From the NCBI GenBank assembly GCA_030674185.1, contig CM060306.1:34594481-34604480 (forward strand): a stretch of 10,000 nt of DNA, read 5' to 3'. Below the pieces are notes generated by a model. The model saw only the letters and a list, made by a program, of their open reading frames with translations, did not search any database and was not told where the DNA came from. Numbering within the stretch: the first letter of the stretch is position 1; every line of letters starts with the position of its first letter. This document shows, piece after piece, positions 1 through 7,571 of this stretch. The position numbers and the translations under genes were made by a program. The DNA comes from Monoplex corrugatus (lineage: Eukaryota > Mollusca > Gastropoda > Littorinimorpha > Ranellidae).

Positions 1-739
1 TTTTGACTTTTCTCTTTCTTTAGACATTCACTTATTACCGCTTTATCTGTATAAGTATTTATTTTTCTAATTTTGATTTGTACATGGAAAAAAAGAATGG
101 CAATTAATACTGAGCAGCCTACAGAAGGCTTTGCTATGAAGCCAAAATGTCATTATCATAAGCACAAAAACAAGAGCTCTTCCAAGGAATCGTGGTTTTT
201 TTTCCGTAAAAATTGTATTGTTAACTTCCAGTAAGTAGGCTACTTTATGCAATTTGTTGATTTCTTCTCATGTGCAGTAACTTTGATTTCATTGTAACTG
301 TTGTATTTTTCACTGCAGTTTTCAGTGAGATAACTTTTTAAAGGAGTTCATCATTTATTTGCTTCTTTGCTGGGTTTTGTTGCATCTCATTTGATTTCCT
401 GCTGGCACATGCAATATAGATTGTTGCATCATCGTTTCTTTGTTATCTATGAAGCAAAGTTCTTAGGTCTGTTTCTCTATTGTACATATAAAGAACACTC
501 CGCAATAACATATGTCTAGCGCATGCAATAACAACTATACACAAATAATAAAAAAAAATTTAACATTAAGGGATAAACGAAACTATATGCACAATTCAGA
601 TTACGTCAACAGGAAATATCAAGACCAATCAAAAAGATTATTCCTTTCTGTACAAACAGACTGCAACTAGCTGTATATTTGTTTTCAAAATGTTGCTGAT
701 AATAGATGATTATAATGAGATAGTGGTATACTAGTAATT
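1..739. other. AT-rich non-coding DNA, no gene seen
   Basis: This stretch is AT-rich and its stop codons are dense in all frames. The longest open frame (67-252, minus, 61 codons) has no recognisable domain and a composition expected of random AT-rich DNA. I saw no repeat longer than short homopolymers, such as the A runs near 550, and no RNA gene. Confidence 0.7.
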
Positions 740-740
740 T

Positions 741-827
741 TCTCTCTCTCTTTTCTCTCTCTCTCTATCCCTCTGTCTTCTCTCTCCCCCCCCTCTCTCT
801 CTCTGTCTGCTTTCTCTCTCTCTCTTC
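741..827. repeat. TC-rich polypyrimidine microsatellite
   Basis: An imperfect (TC)n tract, interrupted by short T and C runs including eight consecutive Cs near 786-793. Almost every base on the plus strand is a pyrimidine. It is simple sequence with no coding meaning. Confidence 0.9.
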
Positions 828-828
828 C

Positions 829-1566
829 ATGTTTTGTTTTGGGTATCAGTTAGTGTTCTTCCTGACAAAAGCCACACCGATCAGTGTGGTGTTAGACATT
901 TTCTACAACAAGACTCAAGATACAGTCAGTATATACACAATCATGCAAGACACTTGTGTCATTGTGCTAGAGGCAAGACTCTCACGACGTAATAATCAAA
1001 TAACACAAACAAAACAATGTCTATATCCACCAAATCAAAATAGAAACATACGGAAGTCCTACAAACAATAATGACTAAACACGCAACATGAAGCATATAC
1101 TTAGTTGCTTTTGTCAAACGTGTTCGACACTATCTACCTTTCTGATTTTCTACGTACACTTATTTACATACAGCAATGAACCATTCTTTTTATACATCGA
1201 TTTTACCCCTTCACTCCCTCACCCTGTCTACCACCTAACAGTAAGGAAGCTTGTGGACAGAGGGAGTCAGGGAAAAGGTTAGACCAATACATGAGCATTT
1301 TTCGTTTATTTTTTTTTTTCTTCTCTCTTTCGTCTTTTGTTATGTCTCCCTATTCTCATGCCATGCTGAGGTTCTCCATCAAGTATCACCACGAGGTTTA
1401 GTCTGTTGCATTACCTTCACACCCAGTCTGTAACCAAAGAAGTTATCACCATCAGAGTGCCTTCAGAGAAGATCCCGCATGGCTATCGGCTGTGGTCTGC
1501 ATGTATATTATCTTCTACGATTCTAAATGGTCATACTACCCTTATGATCATCTACATGGTACAATA
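829..1566. other. Non-coding DNA, no gene seen
   Basis: Three overlapping open frames of 60-80 codons exist on the plus strand (829-1071, 1088-1282, 1251-1433). None contains a recognisable domain, and their residue content simply mirrors the AT-rich and TC-rich base composition. No splice-linked exon series, RNA gene or mobile element is recognisable. Confidence 0.6.
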
Positions 1567-1597
1567 GATATGTATATACATATACATATATATACTC
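1567..1597. repeat. TA/TATACA simple repeat
   Basis: A short alternating purine-pyrimidine run built from TATG, TATA and CATA steps. It lies about 220 bp beyond the 3' end of the transposase gene and is probably unrelated to it. Confidence 0.75.
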
Positions 1598-1681
1598 CTA
1601 ATCATAATTTAAGGGCCACTTCTTCCTTCCTCTCTAATTTTAAGTTGAAATAATTGACAATGTTTAGAATTGATTCTATGT

Positions 1682-1687
1682 TTTATT
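1682..1687 (-). promoter_or_regulatory. Possible polyadenylation signal of the Tc1 transposase
   Basis: A canonical AATAAA hexamer reads on the minus strand about 130 bases downstream of the transposase stop codon. The position suits a eukaryotic poly(A) signal. However, the flank is AT-rich, so a chance match is quite possible, and it may lie outside the element. Confidence 0.25.
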
Positions 1688-1746
1688 TCATCATTTCCAC
1701 ACCTGTTTTGGAAAAAGAAATTAGCACAATGACCCATTAGTGAACA

Positions 1747-2938
1747 GCACATGCATTTAAAGGAACATCCCCCCCTTTTCAAAAAACAGAAAGTGTCAGA
1801 TTTGGCCAATCTGTTTTCAATATCGCGTGTGTCCGCCCCGAGCCTGGATGCATGCTTCACAGCGCCGATGCATCGACCCCACAAGGGTACGGAGTGTGTC
1901 CTGAGGAATGGCCGCCCACTCGATCTGCAGGATGTCGACCAGCCTGGCCAGGGTGCCCGGTGGGGGGTGGTTGTCCCTGATGCGCCTCCCGAGCACATCC
2001 CAGAGGTGTTCAATTGGGTTCAGGTCAGGTGAGCACGCTGGCCAGGCCATACGGACGACTTCATGCTGCTCCAGGAAGTCGGTCACAAGGCGTGCTCGAT
2101 GCGCAGGTGCATTGTCGTCCTGGAAGATGGCGCCTTGACCAAGGTCCACAAGCGCAGGCAGTGCCACGGCCGCCAGAACCTCGTCCAGGTACCGGACCCC
2201 GTTCAGGATGCCGTCAATGGGGAGCAGGGGGGTCCGGGTACCACGGCTCATGCCACCCCACACCATCACCGACCCGCCGCCGTACCGGTTATGCTCTTGG
2301 ACAGTGGCGTCAGCGAACCTCTCCCCTTGACGTCGCCACACCCGAGCCCGGCCATCGTTAAAGGTCAGGGTGAACCTGGACTCATCCGAAAACAAGACCC
2401 GGGCCCACTGTTGCCTTGTCCAGGTCACGTGCTCCCTGGCCCAGGTCATGCGGCGCACTCTGTTGACCGGTGACAGCACGGGTCGGACGGCCGGTCTCCG
2501 TGACCTCAAGTTTGCCTCATGTAGCCGTCTTCTCACCGTGCTGCAGCTGATGTTAGCACCTGTTGCGTCCCTCAGCTGACCCCTCAAGGTCACCGCAGTG
2601 GATGCCCTTTCCCTCAGGACGGAGAGGGCAAGGTAGCGGTCTTGCTGTCTTGTCGTTACTCTGGGTCGACCCGTGTGACGCCTTTCCTGGACTGCTCCAG
2701 TCTCATTGAAGCGCTCCAGCAGTCTCTGGATTGTGGAATGCGACACTTCAAGTCGTCTAGCAACTTCCCGCTGCGCTAGGCCTTCATCAAGCAGAGCGAG
2801 GGCTCTCCCCCGCTGCTCATCCGTCATCCGTCGTCTTGCAAGCATGGTTAAAACGAACCAAGAACGGGTCCTTTTTATCCTCGTCTGCGGGCAACTTTGG
2901 ATGGAGTAGTGTTCAAAAAGGGCTTGCCTTGCACGTGC
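1747..2938 (-). mobile_element. Tc1/mariner-superfamily DNA transposon, ends uncertain
   Basis: The transposase gene at 1817-2845 fixes the identity; the outer limits given here are tentative. They mark a weak inverted similarity between GCACATGC and the bases that follow it at 1747-1784 and the complement of 2916-2938, which contains GCACGTGC. The two arms then share an AAGG block and a C run followed by T-rich sequence, but with gaps. GCACGTGC is itself palindromic, and no TA dinucleotide sits at both ends as a Tc1 target duplication should. A different pair, ATTTCCACAC near 1695 and its complement near 3005-3014, would give a 1.3-kb element but is only 10 bp long. An element of 1.2-1.4 kb is normal for this family. 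Confidence 0.4.
1817..2845 (-). CDS. Tc1-type DD34E transposase, intact
   Basis: This 342-residue, single-exon protein is the cut-and-paste transposase of a Tc1-type element; such enzymes bind the terminal repeats and insert at TA. Residues about 7-52 form the first helix-turn-helix (EGLAQREVARRLEVSHSTIQ). A GRPR linker lies at 59-62, and a second DNA-binding subdomain covers about 65-115. Arginine clusters at 105-132 could serve as a nuclear localisation signal. In the RNase H-like core the catalytic residues appear to be D154 (LFSDESRF), D244 (FQDDNAPAHRA) and E279 (SPDLNPIEHLWD). Exactly 34 residues separate the last two, which defines DD34E. The glycine-rich box YGGGSVMVWGGMS is at 188-200. 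The length matches the usual 340 or so. The first ATG has A at -3, and an ATAAAAAG box lies about 25 bp upstream. There are no stops or frameshifts. The gene is strikingly GC- and CpG-rich compared with its flanks. Confidence 0.95.
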   Translation of the reverse strand: MLARRRMTDEQRGRALALLDEGLAQREVARRLEVSHSTIQRLLERFNETGAVQERRHTGRPRVTTRQQDRYLALSVLRERASTAVTLRGQLRDATGANISCSTVRRRLHEANLRSRRPAVRPVLSPVNRVRRMTWAREHVTWTRQQWARVLFSDESRFTLTFNDGRARVWRRQGERFADATVQEHNRYGGGSVMVWGGMSRGTRTPLLPIDGILNGVRYLDEVLAAVALPALVDLGQGAIFQDDNAPAHRARLVTDFLEQHEVVRMAWPACSPDLNPIEHLWDVLGRRIRDNHPPPGTLARLVDILQIEWAAIPQDTLRTLVGSMHRRCEACIQARGGHTRY

Positions 2939-2995
2939 AAAGCGAATTTTGTCGCTACCTTGCCTGCGTCGTCAGAGAGACCCTGCTGAAGATTC

Positions 2996-3018
2996 GACAA
3001 TTTCGTGTGGAAATTGTC
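2996..3018. repeat. Perfect 9-bp inverted repeat (hairpin)
   Basis: The arms GACAATTTC (2996-3004) and GAAATTGTC (3010-3018) are perfectly complementary around a 5-base GTGTG loop. The hairpin lies about 150 bp upstream of the transposase start, in a stretch that also holds a 12-bp palindrome at 2929-2940 (TTGCACGTGCAA). It could belong to the transposon's subterminal region, but that is inference. Confidence 0.55.
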
Positions 3019-3206
3019 TTCCTTGGGCCGCCCATTGCAAATCGGCAAATCCCCAAACACGTGCCAAAAGGAAACTGCAATGTTGTCTGAGCTCTTATCC
3101 ATTCAGTTACGGCAACGAATTGGAGAAAAGAGTAAGAGAAAATAGGTTATTTCTCCTTTCAAAAATTGACTCAAAAACGTTCCTGGCCCTTCAATAATGA
3201 CGTGTA

Positions 3207-3209
3207 GTA

Positions 3210-3270
<61 letters not shown>
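3207..3270. repeat. (TA)n microsatellite
   Basis: A nearly perfect TA dinucleotide run with one TATG interruption near its left end. It abuts an AG run on the right, so the two form one compound microsatellite. Confidence 0.95.

Positions 3271-3301
<31 letters not shown>
3270..3301. repeat. (AG)n microsatellite
   Basis: A perfect AG dinucleotide run of about 15 units directly following the TA run. After it comes about 30 bp of ATAC/ATGT-type sequence. Confidence 0.95.
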
Positions 3302-3306
<5 letters not shown>

Positions 3307-3332
3307 GAATATACATGTATATACATACATAT

Positions 3333-3360
3333 GTAGATAGATAGAGAGATAGATAGATAA
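3333..3360. repeat. (GATA)n microsatellite, 3' flank of the CR1 copy
   Basis: A short GATA array with one GAGA interruption. The same motif on the same strand resumes at 4976-5167, on the other side of the retrotransposon fragment. Confidence 0.9.
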
Positions 3361-3392
3361 TAATAATAATAATTAATTAATTAATAATAATT
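3358..3392 (-). repeat. ATT/ATTA-rich 3' tail of the retrotransposon
   Basis: On the plus strand this is TAA units followed by AATT units. On the minus strand it is an ATT/AATT tail lying just past a CGCTATACAA sequence. Short tandem repeats of this kind end many CR1/L2-group elements in place of poly(A). Confidence 0.6.
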
Positions 3393-3442
3393 ACAATATT
3401 TGTATAGCGAAAAATCTTGATAAAATCAAATCTAAGCGCTGA

Positions 3443-3500
3443 AACACACACACACGCACGCACGCACTCACACGCACGCACGCACGCACACACACGCACC

Positions 3501-3535
<35 letters not shown>
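3443..3535. repeat. (AC)n/(ACGC)n microsatellite
   Basis: A mixed run of AC and ACGC units, starting as AC, then ACGC-rich, and ending with about 15 pure AC units. It lies between the retrotransposon's 3' UTR and its putative terminal tail, so it probably expanded inside the element. Confidence 0.95.
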
Positions 3536-3537
<2 letters not shown>

Positions 3538-3667
3538 CTATAAATGGGGAGAAAGAATAAAAACAATGGAAAATTATAGAGAGCATATTATATACAATTA
3601 TACATTGCAATGTGATTCCCCTCCGAGCGGAGACAGGCTGCAGAGGGGATTGAGTGAGGTCAGGATT

Positions 3668-4985
3668 TTATGCAGAGGAGAAAAGGTGAGTTTTGAGAGC
3701 GGACTTGAAGGAGACAAAAGTAGGTTGCTGACGGACTGAGAGAGGAAGTTTGTTCCAGGAGAGCGGACCAGAAACAGAGAAGGCTCGTGGACCATAGGTA
3801 TTGAGCTTAGTGCGTGGAAAGCGAAAAGTCAGAGGATCGGAGGCACAGCGGAGGGTACGTGAGGAAACATAGATCTCAAGTAGGCTTGACAGGTAATCGG
3901 GGGCTGCGTTATTGAGGCTTTTGTAGCACATGGTGTCTAGTTTGTACTGTATGCGCTTTGATACAGGGAGCCAGTGAAGTTGTGCCAGGAGAGGAGATAT
4001 GTGGTCAGCTTTTTTCTTTTTGAGTACAAGGCGTGCAGCATTGTTTTGAATGCGCTGTAGGATGTGAGTGGTGGAGGCAGGAAGACCGGACAGGAGTGAA
4101 TTGCAATAGTCAATGCGAGACATTATGAAGGAGAGAACGAGTTTTGCAGTTGTTTCCACAGAGAGATACTTCCTGATCAGGCTTATACGATGGAGGTGAT
4201 AGTAGCAAGATCTGGCAGTTTGAGAAACAAAGTTGTTCATGAGAGGGTAGAGTCAATGCAGACACCAAGGTTTTTAGCTGAATCAGAAATTGGGACTGAT
4301 GTGTTACATAATGAGAGAGAAAGAGGAGGCAGCTGAGAAAGTTTCTGACGGGTGCCAATGAGGATAGCTTCTGTCTTGTCATCATTTAGCTGAAGTTTGT
4401 TGTATGTCATCCAATTTTTGATGTCCGAGTAACACTCAGTGGTGCGAGTCAGGAGGCGCTGTATATGTCAGGTGAGTCACTGTCTTGAAGTTGGGTGTCA
4501 TCAGCATAGAAGTGGTGTTTTATAGAGTGGGAGTTGATGATGGTGGACAGGGGGGAGGTGTAAAGAGTGAAAAGAACAGGGCCAAGGACAGATCCTTGTG
4601 GAACACCACAGGTCAGGTATGCAGGTTGAGAGTAAGTACCATTGATGAGAACAGTTTGTTTTCTGTTTGATAGATAAGAAGTGAACCAGGAGAGAGCAAT
4701 GTCAGAGATGCCAAAAGTATGATGAAGTCTAGAAAGGAGAATACCATGATCAATGGTATCAAAGGCTGCAGACAGATCAAGGAGTGTGAGGAGAGAGACT
4801 TTGCCAGTATCAGTTGCAAGGAGGAGATTGTTGAGAATGTGTAGCAAGGCAGTTTCAGTGCTATGGCACTGGCGGTAGGCCGACTGGAAAGGATTGAGGA
4901 GATTTTGGGCAGACAGGTGAGAGTTCAGTTGGTTGAGGACAACTTTTTCAAGCAGTTTTGACAAGAAAGAGAGATTAGAGATAGA
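3668..4985 (-). pseudogene. CR1/L2-group reverse transcriptase fragment with two frameshifts
   Basis: Homology starts abruptly at ISNLSF (about 4982-4965), where CR1-type enzymes continue upstream, so the N-terminal half is gone. The first block (down to about 4463) holds the FQSAYR motif, motif A with LDLSAAFD (catalytic D near 4778), motif B GVPQGSVLGP (4607-4578) and motif C YADD (4508-4497), all well preserved. A one-base deletion or equivalent at about 4460-4464 shifts the frame. The next block, about 4458-4241, encodes the CYSDIKNWM and KTEAILIGTR region. A second one-base loss at 4240/4241 shifts again into the C-terminal block (4240-3668), which has SRIDYCNSLLSGLP, RIQNNAARLV and ISPLLAQLHWLPV, all typical of the CR1/L2 group. 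No full-length protein can be made. Alternative family: Rex1 or another nearby clade. Confidence 0.88.
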
Positions 4986-5090
4986 TAGATATTAGATAGA
5001 CAGATAGATATAGATAAATAGATAGATAGATAGATAGACAGACAGATAGATAGATAGATAGATATTAGATAGACAGATAGATATAGATAA

Positions 5091-5123
<33 letters not shown>

Positions 5124-5167
5124 CAGATAGATAGATAGATAGATAGAGAGATAGATAGATAGATAGA
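4976..5167. repeat. (GATA)n microsatellite with a 73-bp higher-order repeat
   Basis: A long GATA array with GACA, GATATTA and AAATA variants. The variant-bearing segment starting at 4988 recurs essentially unchanged at 5061, which gives a 73-bp higher-order unit. Its left edge overlaps the exact point where reverse transcriptase homology begins. Confidence 0.95.
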
Positions 5168-5690
5168 CGCAGTTTTTACTTGCCTCGACTGATTTGCAAT
5201 GCGAATTTTGGGCTGATCTCCCCATGGACAGCTCACTGCCACAGTCCAGCGCCACACTGTTTTCTCAGCTAGTTTTTCTGTACTCAAATACGTGTCTTTT
5301 TTTCTGAGTAGGTTTCCAATATGATTTTTTTCAGGGATATTGCCTTTATTACAGAAGATTCCTTTACGCTGTGCATGGGACGTTGATCTATGTCTCAGCG
5401 AAAACACTAGAACTCATTGAAGGTCTAGTGGAGGTGAAGAAACAATAATAATAGTGCAGTATAGGGCTCTCTCACTCCTGCAGATTCCGCTCATGAATAC
5501 ACACCAAGACTTTACTACTACTGATAATGGTTTAACCTTAACACTAACCCTAATTCAACCCGTAAACCTCACCCTTTGGGTCAACAATCTTATTCACGTG
5601 GGATAAAAACGATCCCCAAGATGAAGGCTGTGGGTTTGGCTGGTATTAGAACCAGAACCAATCATATCATGTCCCTACACAACATCTGTG
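5168..5690. other. Unique-looking non-coding DNA
   Basis: No open frame with a recognisable domain is present; frames running into the left end are only translations of the GATA array. Near 5530-5560 a degenerate CTAACCCTAA-type stretch resembles telomeric repeat for about two units, too short to call. Confidence 0.55.
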
Positions 5691-5707
5691 AGAGAGCAAA
5701 ACGGCAT

Positions 5708-5797
5708 CAGTTCCTGTCCAACGGGGATCTGAACCTAGGCTTTCTGCTTTCTCTGCTTCGCGTCTTCATTTTATCCATTGGGCCAGTTCTTCATCCT
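5708..5797 (-). repeat. tRNA-derived SINE-like head (pol III A and B boxes)
   Basis: On the minus strand, TGGCCCAATGGATAA near 5787-5773 closely matches a tRNA D-arm/A box, especially that of tRNA-Arg. About 36 bases further on, GGTTCAGATCC (5736-5726) matches a B box except for the base expected to be A58. The spacing is about 6 bases longer than in a real tRNA, and I see no clean anticodon or acceptor stem pairing. It is therefore better read as a SINE head or tRNA pseudogene than as a working tRNA. The sequence continuing to about 5580 may be the SINE body, but I cannot identify its family or tail. Confidence 0.55.
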
Positions 5798-5799
5798 CA

Positions 5800-6383
5800 T
5801 GCCGTATGAAGATGACAGTAATTGCTTTGCAGCGTAATCAGAGTAAATGATTATTCTCCTCTGACTATCCGGATTTGGTAACCGCTCTTCCCCTCTCTAA
5901 TCAAATTCCCTTCCGTATAAACGGAAAGTACTCATACTATTGCCTTCAAACTGTCTCCTGCAGTTTCAGTCATTCAGGCATAAAGAGCTAAAAATGCACC
6001 CTAGCACTGGAGGTCCTTTGTTTGTTTGTTTGTTTTTCTTTATTCATCAATGACACAGACATTATAGCCTTAATTTTAGCTTTCCTTCTGCGGTTTTGTT
6101 TAAAAGGTAACGCTAAAATGGGGGAAAACAAAGGAACAAAATAAACAAATAACAAAACAAAAAAACAAAAAACTTGCTACTCTCGGACCAGCATTTAAAA
6201 GCTGGATTCTGTCATTTCCTCGTTAGCGGAAGTGGTTTGATTCTGAAAAAAGTATGAAGAACTAAACCGAATCAAGATAAAATATTTGAGAACAACATTC
6301 ACGGACTTTTCCACGTAAGAATGGTTCATTGCTCTTCCAAATGTGCACAGTTCTACGCAAGCCAACAACTTATCTTTTTCTAA
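5800..6383. other. Non-coding DNA with short AT-rich simple sequence
   Basis: There is no convincing gene. A small hairpin, TTCCGT-ATAA-ACGGAA, sits at 5911-5926. A TTTG run (6017-6037) and an A-rich AAAC/AAAT stretch (6124-6172) are simple sequence. The minus-strand open frame 6195-6446 is mainly a translation of the ATAA run and is not credible. Confidence 0.6.
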
Positions 6384-6446
6384 TAAATAAATAAATATAA
6401 ATAAATACATAAATGGATAAATAAACAAATACATAAACACAAACAC
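6384..6446. repeat. (AAAT)n-type simple repeat
   Basis: A degenerate run of AAAT, ACAT and AAAC units at the right end of an AT-rich stretch. It may be the poly-A-like tail of an old interspersed repeat, but no body is recognisable beside it. Confidence 0.8.
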
Positions 6447-6714
6447 TGGCTACCATTCATTCTATATTAACATAAGCGTACATGTGTTAAAGGCCTATAT
6501 GTTCGATTTTCATGCATTATTATACTTACCCGTTCTGCTTAAAAACTTTCTTTTCTCTTATTCTATAGACACCCAAAAACAATATAATAAAAGTTACCGA
6601 ACAGCTATACAAATACATGAATATCTTGGACACAAAAACGACAGACTCCGTTCTAAGATAACAGAGACAAGAAACAAACGTTAAACATAATTATGACCTA
6701 TGTCACACTTCAAA
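6447..6714. other. AT-rich DNA, no gene seen
   Basis: An open frame of 66 codons (6484-6684, plus) has no recognisable domain and no partner exon. Nothing else is visible before the large AC microsatellite. Confidence 0.5.
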
Positions 6715-6733
6715 CAGACAGACAGACACACAG

Positions 6734-6780
<47 letters not shown>

Positions 6781-7002
6781 ACACACACATACACACACGC
6801 ACACATACATACACACAAGCATGCACATATACATGTTTTTCTCTCTCTCTCTCCCCGTCACTCTCTCCCGCTCTCTTGTCTCTGCCCGTCTGTCTGTCTG
6901 TCTGTCTGTCTGCCGGTCTGTCTCCCCTCTCTACACACACACTCATACGAGTGTGTGTGCGAGCGCGTGCGCGCGTATGTGTGTGTGTGTGTGTGTGGAG
7001 TT

Positions 7003-7033
<31 letters not shown>

Positions 7034-7132
7034 CACACACAGAGAGAGTGCGCGTGTGTGTGTGATGAGATAGAGAGAGAGACAGAGATGGAGAGAGAGA
7101 GGGAGAGAGAGAGAGAGAGAGAGATAGTGTTT
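6715..7132. repeat. Compound AC / TC / TCTG / GT / GA microsatellite locus
   Basis: In order: ACAG then a long AC run (6715-6830), TC and TGTC runs (6838-6925), a short AC block meeting a GT block head-on (6933-6960), GT runs to about 7015, then GA and GT/GA mixtures to 7132. The centre holds a perfect hairpin with 11-bp arms (6934-6944 and 6949-6959) and a 4-base loop. The left half (AC then TC) is broadly complementary to the right half (GT then GA). Several overlapping open frames cross this block on both strands, but all are translations of the dinucleotide repeats. Confidence 0.95.
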
Positions 7133-7571
7133 ATCTGCGTGTGACAAAATGTAACCGGAAGATTTTGTCTGTTGTTTCTGGATGGATCTTTACCAAATTT
7201 TGGTACCAAAAAAAAAACCCAACAAAAAACAAATAAACAAACAAAAAACCGTATTGTTGATCTGTCGAGAATATTTATATTTGGAGCACAAGGTGCCAAG
7301 GTAATGGTCACATGGGCCAAAAACAGTGCCAGAAATCAGCAGTCTTTGAGGAATGTGTGAACAGTACCTTTTCAGGAACTGTCGACAATACTTAAAATAC
7401 GTACACATTGTTTGTTACAGCTTATTGTTTTCATTGCTTCACATCAAGTTCTGTTTCAACTGAAATTTTTTCAGTTAGGTGAACCTGAGAAATACATAGA
7501 TAATCTGGATTTTCTGTCATAAGTTTTTGTATAAAAGGAGAGATTGTTAGAATGGCTTGGCCAACTTGTTT
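7133..7571. other. Non-coding DNA with nested small palindromes
   Basis: No gene is recognisable. Two inverted repeats lie close together: 8-bp arms at 7143-7150 and 7162-7169 (GACAAAAT and its complement), and a perfect 14-bp palindrome TTTTGGTACCAAAA at 7198-7211 preceded by another TACCAAA copy at 7191. An A-rich AAAC run follows (7206-7250). This could be the edge of an unclassified interspersed repeat. Confidence 0.45.

Larger units (their letters stand above)
3357..4985 (-). mobile_element. CR1/L2-group non-LTR retrotransposon, 5'-truncated and dead
   Basis: The copy reads on the minus strand. It begins within the reverse transcriptase at about 4982, continues through the RT C-terminus to a stop at 3668, then has a 3' UTR and ends in an ATT/ATTA-rich tail at 3357-3392. 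The whole endonuclease region and the RT N-terminus are missing, which is typical of incomplete reverse transcription. The 3' UTR is interrupted by an AC/GC microsatellite (3443-3535). Beyond that, AGCGCT at 3434-3439 and the complement of TATAGCG at 3403-3409 sit before the A/T tail, the arrangement I associate with CR1/L2-like 3' ends in molluscs. GATA repeats flank both ends. Joining the coding part to the tail across the microsatellite is inference. Confidence 0.75.

Noticed and set aside
1751..2579. Plus-strand open frames of 69-136 codons opposite the transposase
   Set aside because: They are antisense shadows of a long GC-rich gene, which has few stop codons in any frame. None has a recognisable domain.
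3103..3610. Minus-strand frames at 3103-3330 and 3377-3610
   Set aside because: They are translations of TA, AG and AC microsatellites (Ile-Tyr, Ser-Leu and Cys-Val runs) and not genes.
4110..4385. Separate 91-codon minus-strand ORF
   Set aside because: It is an out-of-frame reading of the frameshifted reverse transcriptase. The homologous residues lie in another frame.
4925..5407. Minus-strand frames with Ser-Ile-Tyr-Leu repeats
   Set aside because: They are produced by the GATA array. The unique parts outside it match nothing I recognise.
5530..5562. Interstitial telomere-like sequence (CTAACCCTAA)
   Set aside because: Only about two degenerate units are present, which is well within chance for such DNA.
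5708..5797. Functional tRNA-Arg gene
   Set aside because: The A-to-B box spacing is too long, the T-loop has G where A58 is expected, and no acceptor or anticodon stem pairs convincingly.
6693..7147. Six overlapping frames on both strands through 6693-7147
   Set aside because: All consist of Thr-His, Cys-Val, Ser-Leu or Arg-Glu repeats encoded by dinucleotide microsatellites.
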